Source: Microbacterium sp. YJN-G (GTDB lineage Bacteria > Actinomycetota > Actinomycetes > Actinomycetales > Microbacteriaceae). From it: a DNA stretch of 64,000 nt. A program made the position numbers and the translations under genes. The DNA lies in NCBI RefSeq assembly GCF_015040615.1, contig NZ_CP060402.1, forward strand, positions 992,001 through 1,056,000, given 5' to 3'. Shown piece by piece: positions 10,328 to 19,358 of this stretch. Position 1 is the stretch's first letter, and the number at the start of each line of letters is the position of its first letter. The notes under the pieces are model-generated. The model was not told where the DNA came from. It saw nothing but the letters and a program-made list of their open reading frames with translations, and made no database searches.

Positions 10328-11314
10328 ATGGTGAGCCTTACAGCCGATCTCAGCCCCCTTCGTCCCGACCGCAACCTCGCACTCGAGCTCGTCCGAGCCA
10401 CCGAGGCCGCAGCGATCCGGGCCGTGCCGTTCATCGGCCGCGGTGCGAAGGAGGCCGCTGACGGCGCGGCCGTCGACGCGATGCGCGCGTTCCTCGGCAC
10501 CGTCGACTTCCAGGGTCGCGTGGTGATCGGCGAGGGCGAGAAGGACAACGCCCCGATGCTGTTCAACGGCGAGGAGGTCGGCACCGGGCGCGGCCCCGAG
10601 TGCGACATCGCCGTCGACCCCATCGACGGCACCTCGCTGACCGCGGCGGGACGCCAGAACGCGCTGTCGGTGCTGGCGGTCTCGGATCGCGGCACGATGC
10701 TCGACGCCTCGAGCGTCTTCTACATGGACAAGCTCGTCACCGGCCCCGCGGGTGTCGGCGTGGTCGACATCCGGCTGCCGATCGGCGAGAACATCCGCCG
10801 CCTGGCCAAGGCCCTCGGCAAGCCGGTGGAGGAGATGGTGGTCTCGGTGCTGCACCGGCCCCGTCACGAGCAGCTCATCCAGGAGATCCGGGATGCCGGT
10901 GCCGGCACCCGCCTGATGAGCGACGGCGACGTCGCCGGCGGCATCAACGCGGCCCGGCACACCGCGCGCACCGACATGTGCGTCGGCATCGGCGGCAGTC
11001 CAGAGGGCATCGTCACCGCCTGCGCCATCAAGGCGCTCGGCGGTCACATCCAGGGCATCCTGTGGCCCCGCGACGACGAAGAGCGCCAGCGCGGCATCGA
11101 TGCCGGGCTCAAGATGGACACGGTCTACGAGGCCGACGACCTCGTCAAGGGCAACAACACGATCTTCGTCGCCACCGGTGTGACCGACGGCCAGCTCGTG
11201 CGCGGCGTGAGCCGAGAGGGCGACTACCTCTACACCGAGAGCGTCGTGCTGCGCAGCGCCTCGGGCACCCTGCGTCGCATCGTCTCGGATCACCTCGTCT
11301 CGAAGTGGCTCTGA
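10328..11314 (+). CDS. glpX: Class II fructose-1,6-bisphosphatase
   Basis: 328 residues. GlpX-type, lithium-sensitive phosphatase that hydrolyses fructose-1,6-bisphosphate to fructose-6-phosphate, the only FBPase of most actinobacteria. Motifs: VVIGEGEKDNAPML (metal/phosphate site), DIAVDPIDGTS and SGGSPEG-like GIGGSPEGIVTA. The ATG at 10328 is preferred over an in-frame ATG at 10310 because -10 TAGGCT (10315-10320) sits between them and leaves 7 nt, so the shorter start is leaderless. Divergent from fbaA. Confidence 0.96.
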   Translation: MVSLTADLSPLRPDRNLALELVRATEAAAIRAVPFIGRGAKEAADGAAVDAMRAFLGTVDFQGRVVIGEGEKDNAPMLFNGEEVGTGRGPECDIAVDPIDGTSLTAAGRQNALSVLAVSDRGTMLDASSVFYMDKLVTGPAGVGVVDIRLPIGENIRRLAKALGKPVEEMVVSVLHRPRHEQLIQEIRDAGAGTRLMSDGDVAGGINAARHTARTDMCVGIGGSPEGIVTACAIKALGGHIQGILWPRDDEERQRGIDAGLKMDTVYEADDLVKGNNTIFVATGVTDGQLVRGVSREGDYLYTESVVLRSASGTLRRIVSDHLVSKWL

Positions 11315-11402
11315 GCGACGCCTGAGCCGGCGCCGGGCGCCGCACGCGGCACTGACCGGGGCTACTGGCATTCACAGCCACGCCTGGCACAATGTAGGCG
11401 TA

Positions 11403-11422
11403 CCGGCGCGCCTTCGCGCCGG
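11403..11422 (+). other. Small leader hairpin upstream of 11448 gene
   Basis: CCGGCGCG (11403-11410) and CGCGCCGG (11415-11422) with loop CCTT, 25 bp before the start of the small membrane protein. It could end glpX transcription or shape the leader of the next gene. Confidence 0.4.
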
Positions 11423-11447
11423 CAGGCCAGGAACAGGAGATCGCGGG

Positions 11448-11732
11448 ATGTCATCTCAGGAGCAGACCGGGACGTCGAGCCGCGCTCAGCACATCACCAC
11501 GAAGACCGGTCGCATCCTGCGCATCACCGACGCGCAGATCGCCGCGATCGCGGCGCAGAAGTCGGCACCGACCGCTCAGCCCGGGTTCGATCCGGCCCGC
11601 CGCAAGGACGTCCTGTTCCGCGTGCGTCGTGCCGAGGGGCACGAGATCAGTTCGTGGTGGATGATCGGCGCCTTCCTGCTGACATCCGGGATCGTCGTCG
11701 CCCTGCTCTCGGGCGTGCCCGGCGGCGCCTGA
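11448..11732 (+). CDS. Small single-span membrane protein
   Basis: 94 residues, not recognised. Hydrophilic, Gln/Thr/Ala-rich N-terminal part with a basic stretch (FDPARRKDVLFRVRRAEG), then one membrane helix at about residues 66-88 (SSWWMIGAFLLTSGIVVALL) and almost no tail. The ATG has a GGAG site 10 nt upstream. It stands alone between glpX and a convergent exonuclease gene. No function can be given. Confidence 0.65.
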   Translation: MSSQEQTGTSSRAQHITTKTGRILRITDAQIAAIAAQKSAPTAQPGFDPARRKDVLFRVRRAEGHEISSWWMIGAFLLTSGIVVALLSGVPGGA

Positions 11733-11782
11733 GCATCCGGCGCAGCATCCGACAGCGCATCCGCCGCGGCATTCGTCGTTGA

Positions 11783-11802
11783 GGCGACCCGTACGGGTCG
11801 CC
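11783..11802. terminator. Palindrome between convergent genes
   Basis: GGCGACCC-GTAC-GGGTCGCC is a perfect 20-bp palindrome between the small membrane protein gene and the convergent exonuclease gene, the expected place for a shared terminator. Confidence 0.5.
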
Positions 11803-11810
11803 GGCGCCGG

Positions 11811-12404
11811 TCAGGCGACGGCGCGCTCGGGAGTGGACGCCAGGGGAGCCGTCAGCGGCACACTCAGGGCGGAGCCCAGGGCGTCGACGTCGCTCACGCC
11901 CGCACGGCGGGCAGCGTCGATGATGATCTGCGCGCACGCGCGGGCATCGGCGAGGGCGTCGTGGTGAGAGAACTCCCCGAAACCGGCGGCCGCGGCCGCC
12001 TTCGGCAGCCGGTACGAATCGAGATCGTAGGTCTTGCGGGCGACCGCCAGCGAGCACAGCGAACGATACGGCGGAGCCGCGATGCCGGTCGCCTCGCAGG
12101 CACGGCGCAGCACGTTGATGTCGAAGCCGGCGTTGTGGGCGACGAGCACGTCGCCCCCGGCGAAGCCGCACAGCCGGTCGAGCTGCTGCACCCAGGTGGC
12201 GGCGCCGATCACATCGTGCGCGCGGATGCCGTGGATGCGCGTGTTCCACTCGTTGAAGACGTCGTGGCCCGCGGGCGGACGGATCAGCCAGCCGGTCTGC
12301 GCGACGACCTCGCCGTCGCGGACGCGGACGAGCCCGACAGAGCACGCCGACGCAGGACTGGAGTTCGCTGTCTCGAAGTCGATGGCGGTGAAATCCAGTG
12401 GCAC
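11811..12404 (-). CDS. DEDDh 3'-5' exonuclease (DnaQ/epsilon-like)
   Basis: 197 residues. All five DEDDh residues are present: D9 and E11 (AIDFETA), D95 (HNAGFDI), H148 and D153 (SHHDALADA). Such proteins remove nucleotides from 3' ends in repair or RNA turnover; it is not the main replicative proofreader, which would be sought next to polymerase genes. GTG start at 12404. It may be in one unit with the methyltransferase upstream (73 bp apart). Confidence 0.88.
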   Translation of the reverse strand: MPLDFTAIDFETANSSPASACSVGLVRVRDGEVVAQTGWLIRPPAGHDVFNEWNTRIHGIRAHDVIGAATWVQQLDRLCGFAGGDVLVAHNAGFDINVLRRACEATGIAAPPYRSLCSLAVARKTYDLDSYRLPKAAAAAGFGEFSHHDALADARACAQIIIDAARRAGVSDVDALGSALSVPLTAPLASTPERAVA

Positions 12405-12477
12405 GACACCACTCTCGTGCGTGCGGGCGGGCCCAGCCGCCAGGCGCGCCGGGATCGCCGCATCCGCGACCTGCCGG

Positions 12478-13134
12478 TCACGCCCGTTCGGCGCCGACGA
12501 TGCACCAGACCCGCTCGGTGTGCCGGTAGCGTGGCACGAGCCCGTGACTCTCGAGCACGGCGACCATCTCGGCCGGTGAGTGCGCGAAAGCCCGGTACTC
12601 GTGCCCGACCATCCGGCACCAGCTGTTCACCACGGCCACGCCGGTACGTGTGAACCAGTTCCGCGGCGGGTGGCTGAACACGATCGCCCGGCGCGCGTGA
12701 TCCGCCGCCGCACCCAGCAGCCGGACGTAGTCCGGATAGCAGCAGACGACGCGGTTGAGCACCACGATGTCGGCGGGGTCGACGGCATCCGGGGTGGCGG
12801 CCAGGTCGACGCCCAGCACCCGCTCGGCCCGGGCGAGGAGCCCGGCATTCCGCAGCATCCGCCGCGCTTCGCTCTCGTACGCACCCGACAGCTCGAGGTT
12901 CGTCGCCTTCGCCGCCCCGCGCTTGAGGAGCTCGAGCTGGATGTCGCCGATCCCGCCGCCGACCTCGAGGACGGTCGCCCCCTCGACGCCGCCCCGGGAG
13001 ACGAAGTCGACCATCCGCCGTGCCGTCGGCGTGAGGCCGTTGCGGTCGTAATCGCGCGCGAGCCTGCGCGCGAAGCGGTCACCGAACTCGCGATCGTATC
13101 CGCCGGGCGTGTGAGGTGCGCAGCAGTCGTCCAC
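12478..13134 (-). CDS. Class I SAM-dependent methyltransferase
   Basis: 218 residues. SAM-binding loop VLEVGGGIGDIQLELL at about residues 55-70, acidic end of strand 2 (NLELS), and motif IV-like DIVVLNRVVCCYPDY. The N-terminus carries a Cys pair (DDCCAPH). Substrate unknown; the fold resembles small-molecule or magnesium-protoporphyrin O-methyltransferase-like enzymes, but no stronger claim is possible. GTG at 13134 follows -10 CATACT (13146-13141) by 6 nt, so it is probably leaderless. Divergent from ychF. Confidence 0.8.
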   Translation of the reverse strand: MDDCCAPHTPGGYDREFGDRFARRLARDYDRNGLTPTARRMVDFVSRGGVEGATVLEVGGGIGDIQLELLKRGAAKATNLELSGAYESEARRMLRNAGLLARAERVLGVDLAATPDAVDPADIVVLNRVVCCYPDYVRLLGAAADHARRAIVFSHPPRNWFTRTGVAVVNSWCRMVGHEYRAFAHSPAEMVAVLESHGLVPRYRHTERVWCIVGAERA

Positions 13135-13250
13135 GGCTCCAGTATGAGCCGGGCGCGCGCCTTCCGACAGGGCTGCGTGTCGCAACGTGACGCGGGCGTT
13201 CCGGGCGCTGCGGTCGTAGCCGTTCGCCGGGGGAGGGCATCCGTCACCGG

Positions 13251-13256
13251 TAGACT
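13251..13256 (+). promoter_or_regulatory. -10 element of ychF (leaderless)
   Basis: TAGACT, 8 nt before the GTG at 13265. Confidence 0.55.
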
Positions 13257-13264
13257 CTTGCCCC

Positions 13265-14338
<1,074 letters not shown>

Positions 14339-14344
14339 TCGGCT

Positions 14345-14908
14345 TCAGAGGCTGGTGAGGTGGCCGGTATCGCTCACGCTCGCGACCGCCCACTCGCCGG
14401 CCGGGCGAGACTGGAGCTCGGTGATGCTGGCGTTCGCGATCGGGAGTCTCAGCCAGGCATCGGCCGGAGCGCCGAGCGCGTGGCTGACGAACGACCCGAT
14501 GACGAACGCGTGCGTGACGGCGATGATCACCTGATCGCTAATCATCTCGGTGAGCTGACGCCACGCGACGGCGATGCCGTCACCATCGATGTCTCGCTCT
14601 TCGACGGGCGTCTCGTCGAGGAAGTCCCTGCGATGGGGCGGATATTCGCCCAGTCGCTCGGGCGACGGATGGGGAGTCCGGTCCTCGAGAAGGCTGGTCA
14701 GCTGCACCGGACTGTCAAGCGAATCGCCCAGTATTTCGGCAGTCTGGCGAGCCCGGCGACGAGGTCCGTACAGAATGACGTCAGCGCGCGTGTTCTCGAG
14801 CCGTGCGGCGAGCAGAGAGGCTTGTCGTCGTCCGGTGGCACTCAACGGCGGGTCTGCCGTCTCATGCCCCGTAGCCTGCGCATGTCTGATCAGGATGATT
14901 GTCGACAT
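14345..14908 (-). CDS. Histidine phosphatase (phosphoglycerate mutase-like)
   Basis: 187 residues. Catalytic motif LIRHAQATG (R8, H9) at the N-terminus, second Arg in GPRRRARQTAEIL, acid in LLEDRTPHPS and the late His in VTHAFVIG. This is branch 1 of the histidine phosphatase superfamily; the short length and sequence do not fit glycolytic GpmA, so a small-molecule or protein phosphatase is more likely. It converges on ychF with only 6 bp between stops. Confidence 0.85.
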   Translation of the reverse strand: MSTIILIRHAQATGHETADPPLSATGRRQASLLAARLENTRADVILYGPRRRARQTAEILGDSLDSPVQLTSLLEDRTPHPSPERLGEYPPHRRDFLDETPVEERDIDGDGIAVAWRQLTEMISDQVIIAVTHAFVIGSFVSHALGAPADAWLRLPIANASITELQSRPAGEWAVASVSDTGHLTSL

Positions 14909-15115
14909 CAGGTCACGGTAACAGCGCGGTTGGCGTGGGATCCCGAACGATCGACACTCATGGCCGGACGATCAGTCACACCAATTCGCGCCATGCGTCG
15001 TGATGCCGAGCTCTGACGCCATCCGACGGAGCTCCGCTTCAACGTCTGGCCGCGCCCTCCGGTGGAGCCGGGTATGGCGTTCGGGCGTCACCGACGACAG
15101 GCTAGCCTGGGTCGT

Positions 15116-15466
15116 ATGGACCGCAGAGACCTGGGTGACGCCGCAACGCTCGCTGAGGTCGACTCATCCTGGGTGATGCGCCTCACCGAACAGAGTCGCG
15201 AACTCCGACGCTCCCTGAAAGGAGCCCGCGGGATGCGGTTGATTCCCGGAGTCATCAGCGACCAGTTGGCAGGATGCGAGCTGAGCCGGGCGCCGCTGAC
15301 TCTGCCGCCATCCGTCTTCGGTCCGGCGCTCAAGGACTACCGCGACGCGGCCCGACGCAGAGCTGATCGCGAACGAGACCGCGGCTCGAGGCGTCGTTGG
15401 TGGTGGCCGACCCGTTCAGGCGTCAGCACCGATGGTGGAACTCGCCGACGGTCGAGGGTCGCGTGA
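15116..15466 (+). CDS. Hypothetical protein upstream of P-loop kinase
   Basis: 116 residues, not recognised. A helical N-terminal half (DAATLAEVDSSWVMRLTEQS) is followed by a very basic C-terminal tail (DRERDRGSRRRWWWP). ATG at 15116 with -10 TAGCCT at 15103-15108, 7 nt upstream, so leaderless. Its stop overlaps the kinase start (GTGA), which argues for a real coupled pair. A longer in-frame ATG at 15074 has no support. Part of the accessory strip 15.1-16.7 kb. Confidence 0.6.
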   Translation: MDRRDLGDAATLAEVDSSWVMRLTEQSRELRRSLKGARGMRLIPGVISDQLAGCELSRAPLTLPPSVFGPALKDYRDAARRRADRERDRGSRRRWWWPTRSGVSTDGGTRRRSRVA

Positions 15467-16005
15467 CCCGGCGCCTGGTGGTGGTCGCTGGTCTTCCGGG
15501 AGTCGGGAAGACCAGCGTCGCTGAGGCGCTCGCCGAGCGATGCGGTACGGTTCACCTCTCCATCGACGTGATCGAAGAGGCGATCCTCGCCTGCGGGCTG
15601 CCGTTGGGCTGGAAGGTGGGCGTCGCCGCCTATGAAGCTGCCCGCGCGATGGCCGAACTGAATCTGCGGCTGGGACACGACATCGTGGTCGACGCGGTCA
15701 ACGACAGTGATGCGGCGCGGCAGACCTGGCGAACAGCCGCCTCGCGAACCGACGCGCGACTCGACTTCGTGCACCTCATGCTCCCCGATGAGCAGGAGCA
15801 TGAGCGGCGCCTTCAGAACAGGGAACGCGGCCTCGCGCATGTAGGCGAGCCGACCTGGGCTGACGTTCAGCGCCGTCGCGCCGAGTACGCCGTCTGGTCC
15901 GATGACGTGCTCGAGTACGACACATCGGCGCGAAGCATCGACGAGATCGCAGACGCGCTTGTCGCGCGGCTCAATGGCGCCGGGATCCGGCAGCGATCGG
16001 ATTGA
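15463..16005 (+). CDS. AAA-type P-loop kinase
   Basis: 180 residues. Walker A GLPGVGKTS at residues 10-18, a hydrophobic strand ending in Asp (DIVVDAVND) and a lid-like region with Arg residues (ERRLQNRERG). The fold matches small zeta-toxin/adenylylsulfate-kinase-like AAA_33 enzymes; the substrate cannot be told. GTG at 15463 overlaps the upstream stop by GTGA. No antitoxin-like partner of zeta type was recognised, though the upstream small gene occupies that position. Confidence 0.75.
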   Translation: MTRRLVVVAGLPGVGKTSVAEALAERCGTVHLSIDVIEEAILACGLPLGWKVGVAAYEAARAMAELNLRLGHDIVVDAVNDSDAARQTWRTAASRTDARLDFVHLMLPDEQEHERRLQNRERGLAHVGEPTWADVQRRRAEYAVWSDDVLEYDTSARSIDEIADALVARLNGAGIRQRSD

Positions 16006-16045
16006 CGTCTAGCGTTATTAACGAGTTCCGTCATATGCTGGTCGC

Positions 16046-16327
16046 GTGATCAGGTCGTTCGGGAACAAGGACACCGAGCGCGTCTGGCACGAGCAATACG
16101 TCAAGCGCATCGACCGTTCGGTGCAGCGAGCGACCCTGCGGAAGCTCGAACTCATCCACGCGGCGAAAGACGTCGACGACCTCCGGATTCCGCCTGGGAA
16201 CAGGCTGGAGCGACTGGTCGGCGATCGTCGCGGTCAGTACAGCATCCGCGTGAATGTGCAGTGGCGGATCTGCTTCACCTGGAGAGAGGGAGGTGCCGAG
16301 GTTGTCGAACTCGTCGACTATCACTGA
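16046..16327 (+). CDS. higB: HigB-type toxin of a toxin-antitoxin pair
   Basis: 93 residues. RelE/HigB fold: N-terminal MIRSFGNKDTERVW, central RKLELIHAAKDVDDL, and C-terminal YSIRVNVQWRICFTW followed by VELVDYH, which is the family pattern of ribosome-dependent mRNA interferases. Toxin first, antitoxin second, the usual HigBA order. GTG at 16046 after -10 TATGCT (16034-16039), 6 nt, so leaderless. AT-richer promoter (GCGTTATTAACGAG upstream). Confidence 0.9.
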   Translation: MIRSFGNKDTERVWHEQYVKRIDRSVQRATLRKLELIHAAKDVDDLRIPPGNRLERLVGDRRGQYSIRVNVQWRICFTWREGGAEVVELVDYH

Positions 16328-16622
16328 CGGTGATCTGATCGAACCGATCCATCCGGGGGAGATCCTGATGGAGGACTTCATCGAGGGTTTCGGGATCACG
16401 CAGAACAGACTGGCCGTCGCCATCGGGGTACCGCCCAGGCGGATCAACGAGATCGTGCACGGCAAGCGTGGAATCACAGCCGACACGGCGGTTCGTCTGG
16501 CACGGTACTTCGGGACGTCCGAGGAGTTCTGGATGAACCTGCAGTCGAACTACGAGCTGCGCCTCAAGCGTCGTGCTCTTCGGGACACGATCGCCGCGAT
16601 CACACCGTTGAAGGTCGCGTGA
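16302..16622 (+). CDS. higA: HigA-type antitoxin (XRE, addiction module)
   Basis: 106 residues. HigA hallmark IHPGEILMEDFIEGFGIT, then helix-turn-helix QNRLAVAIGVPPRRINEIV and HGKRGITADTAVRLARYFG. It neutralises HigB and represses the module. TTG at 16302 is chosen because GGGAGG ends 8 nt before it; GTG at 16293 is an alternative three residues longer. Either way it overlaps higB by 26-35 nt, so the two are coupled. Confidence 0.9.
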   Translation: MSNSSTITDGDLIEPIHPGEILMEDFIEGFGITQNRLAVAIGVPPRRINEIVHGKRGITADTAVRLARYFGTSEEFWMNLQSNYELRLKRRALRDTIAAITPLKVA

Positions 16623-16679
16623 AGAGGATGTCGTCACAGGCCTTCCGAAAGCAGCGGAACTCAACGGAGGTCGGAATCC

Positions 16680-16748
16680 ATGGCTGAGGACAGGACGGCT
16701 GCGCGCTGGCGTTCGCACCTCGATGAAGTGAATCGCACCATCGAGTAG
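16680..16748 (+). pseudogene. 22-codon ORF, possible gene remnant after higA
   Basis: ATG at 16680 with a good GGAGG site reads MAEDRTAARWRSHLDEVNRT and two more residues, then TAG. A helical, coding-looking stretch (RRMAAAVDSLRSALRTAST) continues in the next frame from 16762. The two parts look like one small helical protein broken by a stop and a frameshift, but a genuine 22-residue peptide is possible. A CGACGCA/TGCGTCG hairpin lies at 16754-16769. Confidence 0.3.
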
Positions 16749-16888
16749 GTGCGCGACGCATGTGCGTCGGATGGCCGCGGCGGTGGACAGCCTGCGCTCC
16801 GCGCTGCGCACCGCATCGACCGCGCGACCCCGCCGGGCGGCGCCGACGCGCGGCGCCGACGCGCGGCGTCTCGATCGACGTCGTCGGC

Positions 16889-17497
16889 TCAGCCGGCTGA
16901 CACCGCCAGCCGACGCGCCTCTGCCAGCCAGGCCTGACGCTGCTCCGGCGTCGAGCCGCCAAGGGGAGTCGCCAAGAGGCGACCGACGGTCGCGTCGCCG
17001 AGGTAGGCACCGACGCAGCGTTCCCAGATGGATGCCAGCGGATCGCCGAAGAACTCGGTCTCGCGCTGCAGCGGGGTGTCACCGGTGTTGAGCACGACCA
17101 GCCGACGCAGCGGTAGCAGGCTCGTGGGCTCGCCGTCCGCACTCTGCAGTTCGTAGACGACCCCTGGAGCGAGCACGGGATCCATCCAGCCCGCCATGAT
17201 CGCCGGTGGTTTGCCCCACCAGTTCGGATGCGCGACGACCAGCGTGTGCGCCGTCGAGAGGTCACGGCGGTACCGGGCCGTCAGGGCGTCCGCGCCCGCG
17301 GTGAAGGCGGATTCGCCCGCCTGCCGGGTGGTCGTCGCCTCAGCGGGATCGAGCACCGGGTTGAAGCCGTCGACGTACAGGTCGTGGACGACGACCTCGT
17401 GTCCGGCATCCGAGAGCGCCGCCGCGGCGGCCTCGCCGAGCGCGTGCACGAAGCTGCCCTGACGGGGATGGGCCACGACTACCACCGAATGCGTCAC
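16889..17497 (-). CDS. Flavodoxin-fold NAD(P)H-dependent oxidoreductase
   Basis: 202 residues from the chosen start. HPRQGSFVHAL (FMN phosphate loop), then HPNWWGKPPAIMAGWMD, the conserved WW-PA-GW block of the NQO1/MdaB-type quinone reductase family. The reaction is two-electron reduction of quinones or related electrophiles. GTG at 17497 is preferred over an ATG 14 codons upstream because -10 TAGAGT (17510-17505) lies 7 nt away and the family begins with this strand. Confidence 0.85.
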   Translation of the reverse strand: MTHSVVVVAHPRQGSFVHALGEAAAAALSDAGHEVVVHDLYVDGFNPVLDPAEATTTRQAGESAFTAGADALTARYRRDLSTAHTLVVAHPNWWGKPPAIMAGWMDPVLAPGVVYELQSADGEPTSLLPLRRLVVLNTGDTPLQRETEFFGDPLASIWERCVGAYLGDATVGRLLATPLGGSTPEQRQAWLAEARRLAVSAG

Positions 17498-17589
17498 AGC
17501 CAGGACTCTACCCAGCCGACCCGGCGTCCGCGCGGTCATCCGGTGCGCAGCCGCGACCCACCCTCTAGATCACTCGAGTTGGCCTTCGA

Positions 17590-18018
17590 TCACTTGAGCT
17601 GCCCGCGCACCTCTCCGCCCGGGTACGTCGCGGTGTGCACGTTGACGTACCAGCCGCTCGGGTCAGCCTGCACGCCGGCGAGGATCGCGGGATCCGAGAC
17701 CGTGGTGCAGTCCTCGACGTGGAACGACGTGGCGTTCGGCACGCTGAGCGGGATGCGGATCGGGCCGGCCTCGCCGCGCGGAGCGCTGTGCACGTGTGCG
17801 GCGGCCGCAGGGACGGTCAGGCCGGTGACGTCGAGGGTGTAGCAGAACTGATCGCCCTCGATCATGTAGCTGAACATTCCGTGCCCGCCGCCCTTGGCAT
17901 CCGTCGTCTCCTGTCCGTTGTTCAGCGGGATGGCCGGTGCGGCGCTCGCGGCGGCGGCACCGCCGACGGCGAGCAGCGCGATCGCGGTGACGGATGCGGC
18001 GCGCGTGACGATGTGCAT
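17590..18018 (-). CDS. Secreted CHRD-domain protein
   Basis: 142 residues. Signal peptide with cleavage near ASAAPA (residues ~25-30), then a CHRD domain: NNGQETTDAKGGGHGMF at the start, GLTVPAAAAHVHSAPRGEAG in the middle and WYVNVHTATYPGGEVRGQL at the end. CHRD domains occur in secreted proteins from bacteria to animal chordin; their bacterial role is unknown. ATG at 18018 has the site AGGAG. Divergent from a small lipoprotein gene. Confidence 0.88.
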   Translation of the reverse strand: MHIVTRAASVTAIALLAVGGAAAASAAPAIPLNNGQETTDAKGGGHGMFSYMIEGDQFCYTLDVTGLTVPAAAAHVHSAPRGEAGPIRIPLSVPNATSFHVEDCTTVSDPAILAGVQADPSGWYVNVHTATYPGGEVRGQLK

Positions 18019-18160
18019 GATGACTCCTGACTTCGTTGACACTGGATTCGTCGTCGGCGCCGGTGTGCGGCGTCGACACTGGGAACACGACGCCGCGCGC
18101 AGCAGGGTTCAGATCCCGATCCTGACAGGGACGCAGAGGCCGAGCGGATACGCTCGCGGC

Positions 18161-18526
18161 ATGCGTCGATTCGCCGTTCTTCCTCTTCTCGCCATCGGCT
18201 TGCTCGCCGGCTGCTCTCAGGTCGCGCAGTTCGCCGGAGACGCCGTGGGCGTCGATGTGCAGCAGGTGTGCACCTCGTTCGACGACGTCTACACGCAGTA
18301 CGAGGGGCTGCTCGATCAGGGCGACGTCACCGCCGATCAGGCCGCCGCGGCCCGGGATGACCTGGTGAGCACCCTGGAAGGCGTTGCGGATGACATCGGC
18401 GGTGAGGTCGGCGACCTCATCCGGTCGAATGCCGAGCGACTGGCCCAGACGGCCGACCCGACCGCACCCGAGGCGATCGAGGCCGTCGAGGCCGTGAAGA
18501 CCTCGCTCGACCCGTTCTGCGGCTGA
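18161..18526 (+). CDS. Small lipoprotein
   Basis: 121 residues. Lipobox LLAGC with Cys18, then an acidic, all-helical domain (DDVYTQYEGLLDQGDVTADQ) with one Cys near the start and one near the end (VCTSF and DPFCG) that could form a disulphide. Family not recognised. ATG at 18161 follows -10 TACGCT (18149-18154) by 6 nt. Confidence 0.75.
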   Translation: MRRFAVLPLLAIGLLAGCSQVAQFAGDAVGVDVQQVCTSFDDVYTQYEGLLDQGDVTADQAAAARDDLVSTLEGVADDIGGEVGDLIRSNAERLAQTADPTAPEAIEAVEAVKTSLDPFCG

Positions 18527-18561
18527 GACCCCTGCGGCTGAAACGCTGGGCTGAAACGCTG

Positions 18562-18605
18562 CCCGGCCCCCACCGCGCGGGTGGTCGCGCACGATGGGGG
18601 CCGGG
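18562..18605. terminator. Terminator between lipoprotein and nrdG
   Basis: Perfect 11-bp arms CCCGGCCCCCA (18562-18572) and TGGGGGCCGGG (18595-18605) between convergent genes, with a further hairpin-forming loop. Confidence 0.65.
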
Positions 18606-18623
18606 GGTCTGTGATGCGTGGAC

Positions 18624-19358
18624 TCAGCGCCGGATGACCTGCTCGAACCGGTCGTCGTCGACGCCGTCGAGGTCGACCCGCCGGCCCGGCGCGGTAACGC
18701 GGGGGAGCACATCGCGGGTGCCGGTGTCGCGGAACCGCTGCAGCGCCCACGTGCGCACCCCGGCTTCGGCCAGACGTGCCGACAGCTCGTCGAGGTCGTG
18801 CTCGTCCACCGCCGCGGAGTGCACGGTCGTGCGCACCTCGAGGCCCAGCGGCGCGTCGTCACCGCGACGCTGCTGTTCGGCGATGATCATCCCGAGGCTC
18901 TGCCAGGCGCGATCGCTCGCCCCCGGACGCCCGACGACCTGCTCGTAGTTCGCTGAGGTCGCCTTGATGTCGAGGCCGATCCAGTCCAGCTTCGGCAGCA
19001 GGCTCTCGAGACGGCTCGGATACGCACCACCCGTGTGCAGTCCGACGCCGAAACCGAGTCCGCGCACGGCGGCGACCGCATCGGGCAGCGCGTGCTGCAT
19101 GGTCGGCTCGCCGCCGGAGAACACGACGCCGTCGAGCAGCCCGACCCGGCGGGTCAGGTGCTGCCACACCTTCGACCACGGCAGCGTGCCGGCGGTTCGC
19201 GGATCGATCAGGGCGGGGTTGTGGCAGTAGAAGCAGTCCCACGGGCATCCCTGCAGGAACACCGTGCTGACGAGCTTGCCGGGCCAGTCGACACTCGACA
19301 GCCGCGACATCCCTGCCACCCTCAGATCGACCGCACCACCGGCACGCTGCGCGCTCAT
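18624..19358 (-). CDS. nrdG: Anaerobic ribonucleotide reductase activase (radical SAM)
   Basis: 244 residues. Radical-SAM cluster motif C38-x3-C42-x2-C45 (CPWDCFYCHNP), then GGEPTMQ and a C-terminal part longer than in E. coli NrdG (about 154), as in the longer actinobacterial and archaeal type. It uses SAM to put the glycyl radical on NrdD. ATG at 19358 overlaps the nrdD stop by ATGA, so the two are co-translated. Confidence 0.92.
   Translation of the reverse strand: MSAQRAGGAVDLRVAGMSRLSSVDWPGKLVSTVFLQGCPWDCFYCHNPALIDPRTAGTLPWSKVWQHLTRRVGLLDGVVFSGGEPTMQHALPDAVAAVRGLGFGVGLHTGGAYPSRLESLLPKLDWIGLDIKATSANYEQVVGRPGASDRAWQSLGMIIAEQQRRGDDAPLGLEVRTTVHSAAVDEHDLDELSARLAEAGVRTWALQRFRDTGTRDVLPRVTAPGRRVDLDGVDDDRFEQVIRR

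Noticed and set aside
16762..17091. 109-codon plus-strand open frame
   Set aside because: Its later part is antisense to the flavodoxin-fold gene; only its first ~30 codons look coding, and they are treated as a remnant.
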